From the NCBI GenBank assembly GCA_964569055.1, contig CAZMSZ010000094.1:1-21772 (forward strand): a DNA stretch of 21,772 nt, in the 5' to 3' direction. The stretch's first letter is position 1. Each line of letters begins with the position of its first letter. This stretch comes from JAWLGW01 sp964569055 (GTDB lineage Bacteria; Planctomycetota; J058). A program made the translations under genes and the position numbers. The notes under the pieces are model-generated. The model was given only the letters and a program-made list of their open reading frames with translations. It was not told the origin of the DNA and did no database searches. Below, piece by piece: positions 14,357 to 21,772 of this stretch.

Positions 14357-14803
14357 ATGATCGGGGCTGCCGTGGCGGACTACCGCTTCATCGACCACAC
14401 CGGCGACTTCGGCCTCGAGCTCGAGGCCGACGACCTCGACGACGTGTTCGCCGGCGTGGCGCGCGCCTTCGCGGACCTCCTCACCGACGGGCCCGACCTC
14501 GTCGCCGCCCGCGAGCCACGCGAGCTCGCCGTGAGCGGGCTCGACGCCCCCGACCTCCTGGTCGCCTTCGCCAACGAGCTGCTGTACCTGTTCGAGGTGG
14601 AGGGCTTCCTCTGCGCTCGCTTCGAGCCGACGCGCACCTCCCCGACGGAGGTGGCGGGGACGTGCCTCGGCGAGCGCTACGACCCCGCGCGCCACGCGAT
14701 CGCCCGGCCCGTCAAGGCGGTCACGCACCACGCCGTCCGCTGCGAGCCCGCCGGCCCTGGGGACGGCGGCGGCTGGCGCGCCCGGCTGATCTTCGACCTG
14801 TGA
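14357..14803 (+). CDS. archease (RtcB cofactor)
   Basis: A 148-residue protein that matches archease along its full length. Family marks are DYRFIDHTGDFGLELEA (8-24, the HTxD metal site), GLDAPDLLVAFANELLYLFE (61-80), GERYDPARH (105-113), VKAVTHHAV (119-127) and RARLIFDL at the very end. Known archeases bind metal and activate the tRNA/RNA ligase RtcB by promoting its guanylation and allowing several turnovers. The gene for RtcB begins 10 bases after this stop, so the two are surely one transcript. The ATG at 14357 has a weak ribosome binding site; an in-frame GTG at 14372 (codon 6) is a possible alternative just before the conserved part. Confidence 0.93.
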   Translation: MIGAAVADYRFIDHTGDFGLELEADDLDDVFAGVARAFADLLTDGPDLVAAREPRELAVSGLDAPDLLVAFANELLYLFEVEGFLCARFEPTRTSPTEVAGTCLGERYDPARHAIARPVKAVTHHAVRCEPAGPGDGGGWRARLIFDL

Positions 14804-14813
14804 AGGAGCTCCC

Positions 14814-16352
14814 GTGAGCCGCAAGGACCGCAAGCGCCGCGAGCGGCGCACTCACCGCCCGCGCGCCGAGCGCGCCGCCGCCGCGGCCGCGGGCGCGATC
14901 GCGCTCGCGCCCGCGCCGTACGCGGGCAAGCAGGTCCCGCTCGAGCGGATCGATGACTGCCGCTGGCGCGTGCCGCGCACCGGCGCCATGCACGTCGATG
15001 GGGTCGTCTACGCGCAGGAGTCGCTGCTCCCCGACCTGCGGGCCGACCGCAGCCTGGAGCAGGTCGCCAACGTGGCCACCCTCCCCGGGATCGTGGGGCA
15101 CTCGCTCGCCATGCCCGACATTCACTGGGGCTACGGGTTCCCGATCGGCGGGGTGGCCGCGTTCGACCCCGAGCACGGGGTCGTCAGCCCGGGCGGGGTC
15201 GGGTACGACATCAACTGCGGGGTGCGCCTGCTCGCGAGCGACGTGACGCTCGGCGACGTCCAGCCGCGGATCCGCGCGCTGACCGAGGGCCTGTATCGCG
15301 CGATCCCGGCGGGGGTCGGCTCCAAGCGCTCGGAGCTGACGCTCGGCGACGACGACCTCGCCGACCTCATGCGCCGGGGCCTCGCCTGGGCGGTCGAGCG
15401 CGGCTACGCCAGCGAGGCGGACGCCGCCCACGTCGAGGAGGGCGGCTGCATCCCCGGCGCCGAGCCGGCCCACGTCAGCCAGCGGGCCGTGAGCCGCGGC
15501 CGGACCCAGCTCGGCACCCTCGGCTCGGGCAACCACTTCGCCGAGCTGGGTGTGGTGGACGAGGTCTACGACGAGGCGGCCGCCGCCGCGTTCGGTCTGG
15601 CGCGCGGGCAGGTCACGCTCATGATCCACTCGGGCTCCCGCGGCCTCGGCCACCAGGTGTGCACCGACTTCCTCTCGGACATGCTGCGCGCCGCGGCCCG
15701 CTACCGGATCCCGCTGGTCGACCGCCAGCTCTGCTGCGCCCCGGCCACCAGCCCGGAGGCCGAGCGCTACCTCGGCGCCATGGCGGCGGCGGCGAACTTC
15801 GCGTTCAACAACCGCCAGCTCATGGCCCGCTGGGCGCGCGAGGTGTTCCACCAGCAGCTCGGCGCCGAGCTGCGCACCGTCTACGACGTGTGCCACAACA
15901 TCGCCAAGTTCGAGCAGCACCCGGTGGACGGCGCGCCGCGCCGCCTGCTGGTGCACCGCAAGGGCGCCACGCGCGCCCTCCCGCCGGGGCATCCGCTCGT
16001 GCCCGCGGCCTACCGCGAGGTCGGTCAGCCCGTGATCATTCCGGGCGACATGGGGCGCTACTCGTTCGTCCTCAAGGGCGCCCCGCGCTCGGAGGAGACG
16101 TTCGGCTCCGCCTGCCACGGGGCCGGGCGGCTGCTGTCGCGCGGCGAGGCCAAGCGCCGCTATGGCTCACAGGACGTGACCCGCCAGCTCGCCGAGCAGG
16201 GCGTGGTCGTGATCGGCAGCTCGCGCGCCACGGTGGTGGAGGAGGTGCCGCAGGCCTACAAGGACGCGGCCGAGGTCGTGGGCGTGGTCCACGACGGCGG
16301 CCTCGCCGAGCGCGTGGCCCGGATCCGCCCGATCGGCTGCGTGAAGGGCTGA
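14814..16352 (+). CDS. rtcB: RNA-splicing ligase RtcB
   Basis: A 512-residue GTP- and Mn-dependent RNA ligase that joins 2',3'-cyclic phosphate (or 3'-phosphate) ends to 5'-OH ends during RNA repair or tRNA splicing. Visible motifs: MPDIHWGYGFPIGG (100-113), DINCG (132-136, metal ligand C135), GSGNH (237-241, H241), HSGSRG (272-277), HN (361-362), HRKGATRA (381-388), GDMGRYS (411-417), and SACHGAGR (432-439) with H435 as the guanylated histidine; it ends VKG with conserved K511. A Lys/Arg/Ala-rich lead of about 35 residues precedes the usual start of the family. AAGGAG stands five bases before the GTG. No RtcR regulator or rtcA gene is present. Confidence 0.96.
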   Translation: MSRKDRKRRERRTHRPRAERAAAAAAGAIALAPAPYAGKQVPLERIDDCRWRVPRTGAMHVDGVVYAQESLLPDLRADRSLEQVANVATLPGIVGHSLAMPDIHWGYGFPIGGVAAFDPEHGVVSPGGVGYDINCGVRLLASDVTLGDVQPRIRALTEGLYRAIPAGVGSKRSELTLGDDDLADLMRRGLAWAVERGYASEADAAHVEEGGCIPGAEPAHVSQRAVSRGRTQLGTLGSGNHFAELGVVDEVYDEAAAAAFGLARGQVTLMIHSGSRGLGHQVCTDFLSDMLRAAARYRIPLVDRQLCCAPATSPEAERYLGAMAAAANFAFNNRQLMARWAREVFHQQLGAELRTVYDVCHNIAKFEQHPVDGAPRRLLVHRKGATRALPPGHPLVPAAYREVGQPVIIPGDMGRYSFVLKGAPRSEETFGSACHGAGRLLSRGEAKRRYGSQDVTRQLAEQGVVVIGSSRATVVEEVPQAYKDAAEVVGVVHDGGLAERVARIRPIGCVKG

Positions 16353-16353
16353 C

Positions 16354-16911
16354 TCAGCGCGAGCCGGCGAGGGCCCACGCGATCACGTCGGCGCGGACGC
16401 GCTCGACGTCGCGCGCGGCGCGCAGCGCGATCTTGGCCAGGCTCGCCAGCGAACGGGGGCCGCCCGCCCCGCCGCGCCCCGCGGTGTGCGCCGCCATCGC
16501 GGCGTAGTACGGGAGCGAGGGCTCGACGCTCCCCTCGGGGAGCGCGCGGGAGGCCTGATAGGCGCGCGCCGCGTGGTCGGGGCAGGGGCAGTCGCACCAG
16601 GCGGCCGCCGCCTCGAGCTGCGCGGCCTCGGTGGGGGAGCCGGCGACGGACCGCCCGGCCAGGACCAGGGCCCGCACCAGCGCCGGCGGCGGGAGGTCGA
16701 GCAAGGCCCGCCGCGGCGGGACGCGGCGGTCGGGCAGACCCAGCACGGCGCGCGCGCCGGCGTCGCCGAGGCGCGCGGCGAGCTCGACCCGCTCCGCCGC
16801 GAGCTCGCCGGCCCGCATCCGGGCGAGCAGCAGCCCCGCCCGGGCGTCGAGGTCGCCCGCGCGCGCCGCCCGCTCGAGCTCGCGCCAGCGCAGGTCCATG
16901 CGGGCCATCAT
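16354..16911 (-). CDS. hypothetical helical protein, possibly cut by the gap
   Basis: At least 185 residues. The opening, DLRWRELERAARAGDLDARAGLLLARMRAGELAAERVELAARLGDAGARAVLG, is a helical pattern (x-R-x-R-x-GEL-x3-R-x-ELAA-x-LG) I associate with uncharacterised proteins of myxobacteria and planctomycetes. C106, C108 and C110 (WCDCPCPDH) form an unusual CxCxC cluster. The rest is Ala/Arg/Leu-rich helix with no signal peptide. Start codons are possible at 16911, 16908 and 16899; none has a ribosome binding site, and the frame stays open to the gap at 16946, so the true start may lie inside it. Its stop is one base from the stop of rtcB. Confidence 0.65.
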   Translation of the reverse strand: MMARMDLRWRELERAARAGDLDARAGLLLARMRAGELAAERVELAARLGDAGARAVLGLPDRRVPPRRALLDLPPPALVRALVLAGRSVAGSPTEAAQLEAAAAWCDCPCPDHAARAYQASRALPEGSVEPSLPYYAAMAAHTAGRGGAGGPRSLASLAKIALRAARDVERVRADVIAWALAGSR

Positions 16912-16946
16912 GACGTCGGCGCGGGCGGGGGACCAGGCCGGCGCGG

Positions 16947-17046
16947 NNNNNNNNNNNNNNNNNNNNNNNNNNNNNNNNNNNNNNNNNNNNNNNNNNNNNN
17001 NNNNNNNNNNNNNNNNNNNNNNNNNNNNNNNNNNNNNNNNNNNNNN
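16947..17046. other. assembly gap (100 N)
   Basis: A run of exactly 100 N between the unknown minus-strand gene and the TRL-like gene. The flanks show no clear repeat, unlike the other two gaps. The 54 bases after it (17047-17100) carry no recognisable gene. Confidence 0.98.
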
Positions 17047-17099
17047 CACGGGCACGGGGCGCAATGCGAGGCGCGGAACCCGATGTCCGTACACGACTA

Positions 17100-17131
17100 G
17101 GGCTCTCCCCGCGTCGCCGCAGAGAGAGCCC
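17100..17131 (-). terminator. hairpin downstream of the TRL-like gene
   Basis: GGGCTCTC (17100-17107) pairs with GAGAGCCC (17124-17131) around a 16-base loop. It begins 29 bases past the stop codon of the TRL-like gene when read on the minus strand. A second short stem, CGTATC/GATACG (17137-17153), lies between. There is no T tract. Confidence 0.45.
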
Positions 17132-17160
17132 CGGATCGTATCGATCGGATACGGAGAGGA

Positions 17161-17490
17161 TTACTCGCCGTAGACGATCGTGGTGTAGTCGGCCAGGATC
17201 CCGATGATGTTCGTCGAGTGGTGGTCGACGTGGCTGATCTTGGTGATCTCACCAGCCTTGGCCGCCGCCTCGATCGAGGCGTCGCCGGTCGCGATCCAGC
17301 CGAGGATCGAGCCAGCGGTGGCCTTGCCGACCTTGGTGCTGCTCACGGCGCCGTCACCAGCGACCGCGAACGGACCCTTGACGTCCATCCAGAGACCGCC
17401 GCTGACGGGCGCGGCCGCCGAAGCGCAGCCGCTCGCCACGAAGCTAACGACGAGAAGGATACCAGCAAACACGGAGAACAGCCTGTTCAC
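17161..17490 (-). CDS. TRL-like family lipoprotein
   Basis: A 109-residue lipoprotein. The signal peptide (hydrophobic SVFAGILLVVSFV) ends in ASGC with lipid-anchor C22. The mature part matches the TRL-like family: GGLWMDVKGPFAV (31-43), VGKATAGSILGWIATGDASIEAAAKAGEITKI (54-85), HVDHHSTNIIGILADYTTIVYGE (87-109). The GDASIEAAAK and terminal IVYGE elements are characteristic. The molecular role of this family is unknown; many bacteria carry several copies. GGGAGG stands four to five bases before the GTG at 17490. It has its own upstream region, locally richer in AT than the rest of the window, and a downstream hairpin, so it looks like a separately regulated and perhaps well expressed gene. Confidence 0.88.
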   Translation of the reverse strand: MNRLFSVFAGILLVVSFVASGCASAAAPVSGGLWMDVKGPFAVAGDGAVSSTKVGKATAGSILGWIATGDASIEAAAKAGEITKISHVDHHSTNIIGILADYTTIVYGE

Positions 17491-17730
17491 GAGGCCTCCC
17501 TGGGGTTGTGAACCGTCGGAAACTGCAAATGATTTACGAAACCCAGCGGCGGCGCGCCACCCGTACCTGGTCCTAAATCTTTCGGGGTCCGCCGCCGCTT
17601 CCCTCCCGAGCGGGTGAGAGGCTACCTTACGGGGCCGACGGTCCCGACGTAGCCCCGACCGCGACCAGGATCGCGCGACCCCATAACCCAGAGCGGCCAC
17701 GTCCCCCAATCGGAGCCCGCCGGCGCGCCC
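17491..17730. promoter_or_regulatory. divergent intergenic region
   Basis: 240 bases between the starts of the TRL-like gene and the MATE gene. Two AT-richer patches (17521-17540 and 17570-17583) are the most likely promoter positions for the TRL-like gene, but I find no convincing -35/-10 pair. No operator-like palindrome is evident. Confidence 0.3.
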
Positions 17731-19107
17731 GTGGTGGCGGAAGCGCCGCAGGCTGACGCGCCGCGCGGGGCGCTCCTCACCGCGCCGCTCGACGGGGCCA
17801 TCCTCCGCCTGGCGGGCCCGCTGTTCGCCGGCTACCTGTTCCAGCTCGGCTTCAACACGACCGACACCTACCTCGTCGGTCGGCTCGGCAAGGACGCCCT
17901 GGCCGCCGTCGGCGCGACCATGTTCGTGGTGTGGGCGCTGTTCGCGCTGGCCGAGGTCGTCACGGTCGGCGTCTTGGCCCGTGTGGCGCGCGCGGTCGGG
18001 GCGGGGCGCCCCGACGAGGCCGGCGCGGCGGTGGCGGGCGGCGCGCTGCTCGGCGGCCTCCTGAGCCTGGCGGGGGTCCTGCTGGCGCCGGCCACGGTCG
18101 GCCCGCTGGTCGCGCTGATGGGGCTCGAGCCCGAGCCGAGCCGCCTGGCGACGGACTACCTGCTGATCCTGATGCTCGGGTTCCCCACGCTGCTGGGCTC
18201 GTTCCTGCTCGAGTCGATCTTCCGCGGCGCCGGGGACACCGCCACGCCGATGTTCGTGGTGGCCTTCACGTTCCTGCTCAACGTGGTGCTCGACGTCGTG
18301 CTGATCTTCGGCTGGGGACCGATCCCGGCCCTCGGCGTGGCGGGCGCGGCGGCCGCGACCGTGAGCGCCCGGGGACTGGGCTGCCTGGTGTTGGCGGTGC
18401 TCCTGGCGCGGCGGACCGCGGCCCTCGGGATCGGCCGCCCGGCGCCCGACTGGGCGGCGGCTCGCCGCCTGGGCACGATCGTGCGGATCGGCGCCCCGGC
18501 CTCGGCGGCCGGCCTCTCGTTCTGCCTGATCTACCTGGGCCTGGTGCGGATCACCGCCAGCCACGGGACCGCCGCCGTCGCCGCCCTCGGCCTCGGGCTG
18601 CGCCTGGAGGGGATCGCCTACTTCGCCCTGGCCGCGCTCGGGCGGGCCGCCGCCACCGTCTGCGGCCAGAACCTCGGCGCCGGGCTCCTCGACCGCGCCC
18701 GCGCCGGCGCCCGCGCCGCCGAACGCCTCGGCGCGATCGCCATGATCCCGACCGTCGCGCTCCTGCTCCTGGCGCCCACCCCGGTCGTCCGCCTGTTCTC
18801 GCCCGACCCCGAGGTGATCGACGCGGCGGTCCTCTACCTGCGGATCGTGGCCCTGGCGCTGCTCCCGTTCGTGAAGGAGGTCGTCCTCGACAACGTCGCG
18901 GCCGGCGTGGGCGACACGGTCCCCGCCATGGCGATCGAGATCGTCGGCACGCTCCTGCGCCTCCCGATCGCGCTCGCGCTGGGCTGGGCTGGGGTCGGCT
19001 ACGCCGCGGTGTGGTGGAGCATCGCGGCCACCATGACGATCAAGGCGCTCGCCTTCGAGGCGTGGTTCCGCCACGGGCGCTGGCTGGAGGTGGGGGAAGG
19101 CGGGTAG
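17731..19107 (+). CDS. MATE family multidrug/toxin efflux transporter
   Basis: A 458-residue inner-membrane antiporter with about twelve predicted membrane helices in two homologous halves. The first half has GPLFAGYLFQLGFNTTDTYLVGRLGKDALAAVGATM, with the family pattern of an acidic residue (D45) before a VGRLG loop. The second half has GAPASAAGLSFCLIYLGLV, and FALAALGRAAATVCGQNLGAG with the conserved GQNLGA. MATE proteins export cationic or amphipathic compounds using a Na+ or H+ gradient; the substrate and the coupling ion are not readable here. GTG codons at 17731 and 17734 are both possible starts and no Shine-Dalgarno is near. No TetR or MarR-type regulator lies beside it. Confidence 0.93.
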   Translation: MVAEAPQADAPRGALLTAPLDGAILRLAGPLFAGYLFQLGFNTTDTYLVGRLGKDALAAVGATMFVVWALFALAEVVTVGVLARVARAVGAGRPDEAGAAVAGGALLGGLLSLAGVLLAPATVGPLVALMGLEPEPSRLATDYLLILMLGFPTLLGSFLLESIFRGAGDTATPMFVVAFTFLLNVVLDVVLIFGWGPIPALGVAGAAAATVSARGLGCLVLAVLLARRTAALGIGRPAPDWAAARRLGTIVRIGAPASAAGLSFCLIYLGLVRITASHGTAAVAALGLGLRLEGIAYFALAALGRAAATVCGQNLGAGLLDRARAGARAAERLGAIAMIPTVALLLLAPTPVVRLFSPDPEVIDAAVLYLRIVALALLPFVKEVVLDNVAAGVGDTVPAMAIEIVGTLLRLPIALALGWAGVGYAAVWWSIAATMTIKALAFEAWFRHGRWLEVGEGG

Positions 19108-19201
19108 GCCGTCGCCGCGAGGCCGTGCTAATGAGCCGCTCCGCCCCCCGTGCGGGGAGTGACCGCGTGCGTAGGGGCTGATCGGCCTCCCAGCCCGGGC
19201 C

Positions 19202-21307
19202 TCACCGTCCCGATCGGAGCAGCCGCGCCCGCAGCGCCTTGAGGGTGACGTGGTCCGGCGCGAGCCGGAGGCCTTGCTGGACCTCGGCCAGCGCGCGGCG
19301 ACGATGCTGGCCCCAGGCGAGGGCGCGGGCGAGGTGGAGCTCCGCGCGGCGACGGGGGTCGCGCAGCGCGGCGAGGAGGCGCTCGGCGTCCGCGTCCTCG
19401 GCGCCGCGAGCGCCCAGCAGCACGCGCGCGATCACGAGCTGCACGGCGGCCGACTCGGCCGGCGCGCGGGTGCGCAGCTGCCGGCGGGTCAACCGCACCA
19501 GCAGCGCGCGGCGGGTCGAGGTCGTGCCGATCTCGTCGAGCAGCAGGCACAGCCCCGACGGGAAGGGCCGAGCGCGCTCCGCCGCGTCGAGCAGCACCCG
19601 ACGCGTCTCCCGCTCGAGCGGCTCGCCGTCGAGGCGGCGGGCGAGCGGGAGCAGCAGCCGCAGCTCGCGCTCCCAGCTCGCCGGGAGCGGCCCGCGCGCC
19701 AGGCGCGCCAGGATCGGGGCCGCCCGGGCCCGTAGGCGCGCCGCCCAACGGTCCGCCTCCGGGAGCGCGCCGCGCACCGGGTCGGGGAGCGCGTCGGCCG
19801 CCCGCAGCGCCGCGCGCCAGTCGCCGCGCTCCAGCGCGCCCGCGAGCAGGGTGGTGGCGATCTGTTGCCTCAGGGCGGCCGGCGGGTCGGCGAGCTCCGC
19901 GAGCGCCTGCGCCGCCTCCTCGGCGCGGCCGAGCGCCAGCAGCGCCGCCGCGCGCACCTCCGCGTCGGTCGCGCGGGTGGGGACGCCCGCGCGGGCGAGC
20001 AGCGCGAGGTCGGCCAGCACCTCCTCGGCGTGCGCGAGGTCGGCGATCCCGCCGCGGCGCGCGGCCTCGAGCCGCCAGCACCTCAGCTCCGCCCGCACCA
20101 CCCCGCCCGCCAGGGCGCTCGAGATGTCCTCGCGGGCGTGGCCCCCGCTGGTGAGGGCCGCGATCCCGCCGCGCAGCGCGCTGGCGCAGGCGGGGCGCCG
20201 CACGAGCGCGGGCTGATCGAGCGTCGCGCGCGCCGTCGCGAGGTCGCCGCCGGCGAGCGCGAGCAGGCCCTCCAGCGCCGCGACCCCCGCCTCCACGTCG
20301 CGCAGCGTGGCGGTCCGCCCGAGGAACGGGCGCGAGCGCGCCAGCTCGAGCTGCTCGCGCAGCGCGCGCACCGCGGCCGCGTCGGAGGCGAGGGGCGCGG
20401 TGGCGGCCAGCGCCTGATCGACGTCGCGCCGGAGCCGCGCCGCCTCGCCGCGCACGTGCTCCACGTAGCCCGCGCCGAGCGCGCCCGCCGCCGCGGCCGT
20501 CACGAGCAGCAGCGCCGCCGTCAGCCGGCGCCCGCGCCGGGGCGGTCGCGACGGAGCGCCGCCCTCGGAGCTCGCGGCCAGCGCGAGGTCCACCGCCAGC
20601 TGGCGCGCGGTGTCCTTCTCGGCCCGCCGGGCCCGCGCCAGCTCCTCGGGCGCGATCTCGTCGCGCGTCTCGTCGTTCGAGCGCGTGTCCGCCGGCTCGG
20701 GCGCCTCCGGCGCCGACCCGGGCTCGCGCGAGACGGCCCGCGTCTCCATGTGCGCGCGGGAAGGAGGACGGGCCGGCGCGGCGCGCGGCGGGAGCGGCGC
20801 CTCCGGACCGACGTCGACCACCTCGGTCACCGGCTCGAACCCGTCCTGCTCGAGGCCGCCGAGGTGCGCCGCCTCGAGGTAGGCCGCGGCGAGCGCGGCG
20901 GTCGGATCCGCCGGCGGAGGCGCCGCGGGCGGCGGCGCCTGGCGCGGACGGGCCGGCTCGGGGGCGGGCGCACCCGCGTCCGGACGGCCCCGACGAGGAG
21001 GCCCCGAGCGGGCAGCGACCGCCGAGCTCGAGGGCCCGCGCGGGGGAGGAGGGCGGCGCGGGCCGCCCGGCCGCGGCCCCCCCTGACCGCGCGGTGAGGG
21101 GGAGGGGCGCACCCCAGGGCCGCGCGGCGGCCGCGGCGCCGGCGGTCCTCTCCTCGCCGCCGGGAGCGGCTGCGCGCGGGGCAGCGCGTCCGGGTCGGCG
21201 TCGTCGTCCATCATCATGGACACGAACGACTCGGTGAGGTCGGTGTCGCAGGCCAGGCACCGCTCGGCGCTGGGCGGGTTGAGCGCGCCGCAGGCGAAGC
21301 AGCTCAC
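19202..21307 (-). CDS. zinc-ribbon, single-TM protein with helical-repeat domain
   Basis: A 701-residue membrane protein of unknown function. N-terminal zinc ribbon: C3-x2-C6 and C17-x2-C20. Residues 40-135 are Pro/Arg/Gly-rich and disordered, then an acidic and mixed linker reaches about 258. One membrane helix (about 262-282, LTAALLLVTAAAAGALGAG) follows RRGRR. Residues 285-701 are all helical, Ala/Leu/Arg-rich, with repeat-like units (for example EVRAAALLALGRAEEAAQALAEL and RAELHLARALAWGQHRRRALAEVQQGLRLAPDHV) that look like degenerate TPR or similar repeats. By the positive-inside rule the ribbon is cytoplasmic and the repeats periplasmic. A scaffold role is inferred. The GTG start overlaps the Nudix stop as GTGA (21304-21307), implying translational coupling. 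Confidence 0.78.
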   Translation of the reverse strand: MSCFACGALNPPSAERCLACDTDLTESFVSMMMDDDADPDALPRAQPLPAARRGPPAPRPPRGPGVRPSPSPRGQGGPRPGGPRRPPPPRGPSSSAVAARSGPPRRGRPDAGAPAPEPARPRQAPPPAAPPPADPTAALAAAYLEAAHLGGLEQDGFEPVTEVVDVGPEAPLPPRAAPARPPSRAHMETRAVSREPGSAPEAPEPADTRSNDETRDEIAPEELARARRAEKDTARQLAVDLALAASSEGGAPSRPPRRGRRLTAALLLVTAAAAGALGAGYVEHVRGEAARLRRDVDQALAATAPLASDAAAVRALREQLELARSRPFLGRTATLRDVEAGVAALEGLLALAGGDLATARATLDQPALVRRPACASALRGGIAALTSGGHAREDISSALAGGVVRAELRCWRLEAARRGGIADLAHAEEVLADLALLARAGVPTRATDAEVRAAALLALGRAEEAAQALAELADPPAALRQQIATTLLAGALERGDWRAALRAADALPDPVRGALPEADRWAARLRARAAPILARLARGPLPASWERELRLLLPLARRLDGEPLERETRRVLLDAAERARPFPSGLCLLLDEIGTTSTRRALLVRLTRRQLRTRAPAESAAVQLVIARVLLGARGAEDADAERLLAALRDPRRRAELHLARALAWGQHRRRALAEVQQGLRLAPDHVTLKALRARLLRSGR

Positions 21308-21729
21308 GCCGCGCCCTCCTCCACCAGCGTGCGGACCCACGCCAGCACGGGCTGCAGGCGCTGCGGCAGGAGGCGCGCCGCCCCCTCGAAGTCGACCCAC
21401 CGCCCCTCGTGGTGCTCGGGCCGGCCGAGCGCGGGGTTCACCGGCAGCACGACGTCGCGCCGCGCGGTCACGCCCGCGAAGTAGGTCGCGACCTTCCCTC
21501 GCCCGTAGGGGGCCGTGTCGCACGAGCGCTCGCCCCAGGGCAGGGTGACGTCCTCGAGCCCCGCCTCCTCGCGCGCCTCGCGCAGCGCGGCGGCGAGGGG
21601 CGCCTCGCCGGGGTCGAGCTCGCCCTTGGGGAAGTCCCAGTTGTTGTAGACGCGCAGCAGCAGCACTCGCCAGCCGTCCTCGTCGCGCCGAAGGGGGACG
21701 AGCCCCGCCGACCTCACCCGCACCCGCAT
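21304..21729 (-). CDS. Nudix hydrolase, Ap4A-hydrolase-like
   Basis: A 141-residue pyrophosphohydrolase. The Nudix box is complete: G36, E42, then R50-E51-A-R-E54-E55-A-G57 (within GELDPGEAPLAAALREAREEAG), which binds the catalytic Mg2+. The start SAGLVPLRR, the NNWDFPKG before the box, and the later YGRGKVATYFAG and EHHEGRWVDFEGA match bis(5'-nucleosyl)-tetraphosphatase-like members, which cleave Ap4A. The substrate assignment is by resemblance and could be another nucleotide. The ATG at 21729 is clear, though no strong ribosome binding site precedes it. The downstream zinc-ribbon gene overlaps it by four bases, so the two form an operon; only 43 bases of upstream sequence are in the window. 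Confidence 0.92.
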   Translation of the reverse strand: MRVRVRSAGLVPLRRDEDGWRVLLLRVYNNWDFPKGELDPGEAPLAAALREAREEAGLEDVTLPWGERSCDTAPYGRGKVATYFAGVTARRDVVLPVNPALGRPEHHEGRWVDFEGAARLLPQRLQPVLAWVRTLVEEGAA

Positions 21730-21772
21730 TGTGACCAGGCCCTAGCTCTGTCTCGAAACTCGGACCGCGCCC

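Noticed and set aside
17491..19074. Minus-strand open frame extending the TRL-like protein to 637 residues
   Set aside because: It is antisense to the MATE transporter and highly charged and repetitive; the lipoprotein signal at 17490 marks the real start.
19175..19196. Terminator hairpin GGGCTG/CAGCCC between the MATE gene and the zinc-ribbon gene
   Set aside because: Only six pairs with a 10-base loop in very GC-rich DNA, so chance is likely; the 94-base gap (19108-19201) holds nothing clearer.
1..21772. tRNA, rRNA or riboswitch genes
   Set aside because: I looked through the intergenic stretches and saw no cloverleaf or conserved RNA pattern; a covariance-model search would be needed to exclude weak cases.

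Overview
This is a very GC-rich window (third codon positions nearly all G or C) from a Gram-negative-type bacterium. GTG starts, GTGA stop/start overlaps, several small lipoproteins, a kinase-like/FHA protein, a TRL-like lipoprotein and an archease-RtcB pair fit a myxobacterium-like or planctomycete-like organism. The sequence alone does not settle the phylum. Three runs of exactly 100 N (9893-9992, 13842-13941, 16947-17046) are scaffold gaps of unknown true length. Two of them lie inside repeats, which probably caused the assembly breaks.

Layout. 1-3182: a GAF-REC-LuxR response regulator cut by the left edge (minus), a small unknown protein (minus), a one-cluster ferredoxin (plus) and a calcineurin-like phosphoesterase (minus). 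3183-6254: a divergent promoter region, a C45-type Ntn-hydrolase lipoprotein (plus), a strong hairpin, a tiny cysteine-rich lipoprotein (minus) and a PmtA-like methyltransferase (plus). 6257-9558: two minus-strand genes joined by a 4-base overlap, namely a large kinase-like/FHA/zinc-ribbon protein followed by an RluA-family pseudouridine synthase. 9559-10182: a gene-free repeat zone with a 139-bp tandem repeat and a gap. 10183-13669: a plus-strand run of a small lipoprotein, a DUF2203 protein, a second lipoprotein-like protein, a protein with a tudor-like C-terminus, and an SDR oxidoreductase. 13668-14012: a purine tract and a gap-interrupted element bounded by 47-bp inverted repeats. 14037-16352: a small unknown protein (minus), then archease and RtcB (plus), an RNA-repair pair. 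16354-17490: an unknown protein next to a gap, and a TRL-like lipoprotein (both minus). 17731-19107: a MATE-family transporter. 19202-21729: a Nudix hydrolase overlapping a zinc-ribbon/TM/helical-repeat protein (both minus).

How the genes work together. Most are single housekeeping or accessory genes in short transcription units. The clearest functional pair is archease with RtcB. Two stop/start overlaps imply translational coupling: pseudokinase with pseudouridine synthase, and Nudix with zinc-ribbon protein. I see no complete novel defence or biosynthetic system. The most unusual items are the FHA protein whose two kinase-like halves both lack catalytic residues, the metallothionein-like lipoprotein, and the two repeat elements that share short sequence motifs.
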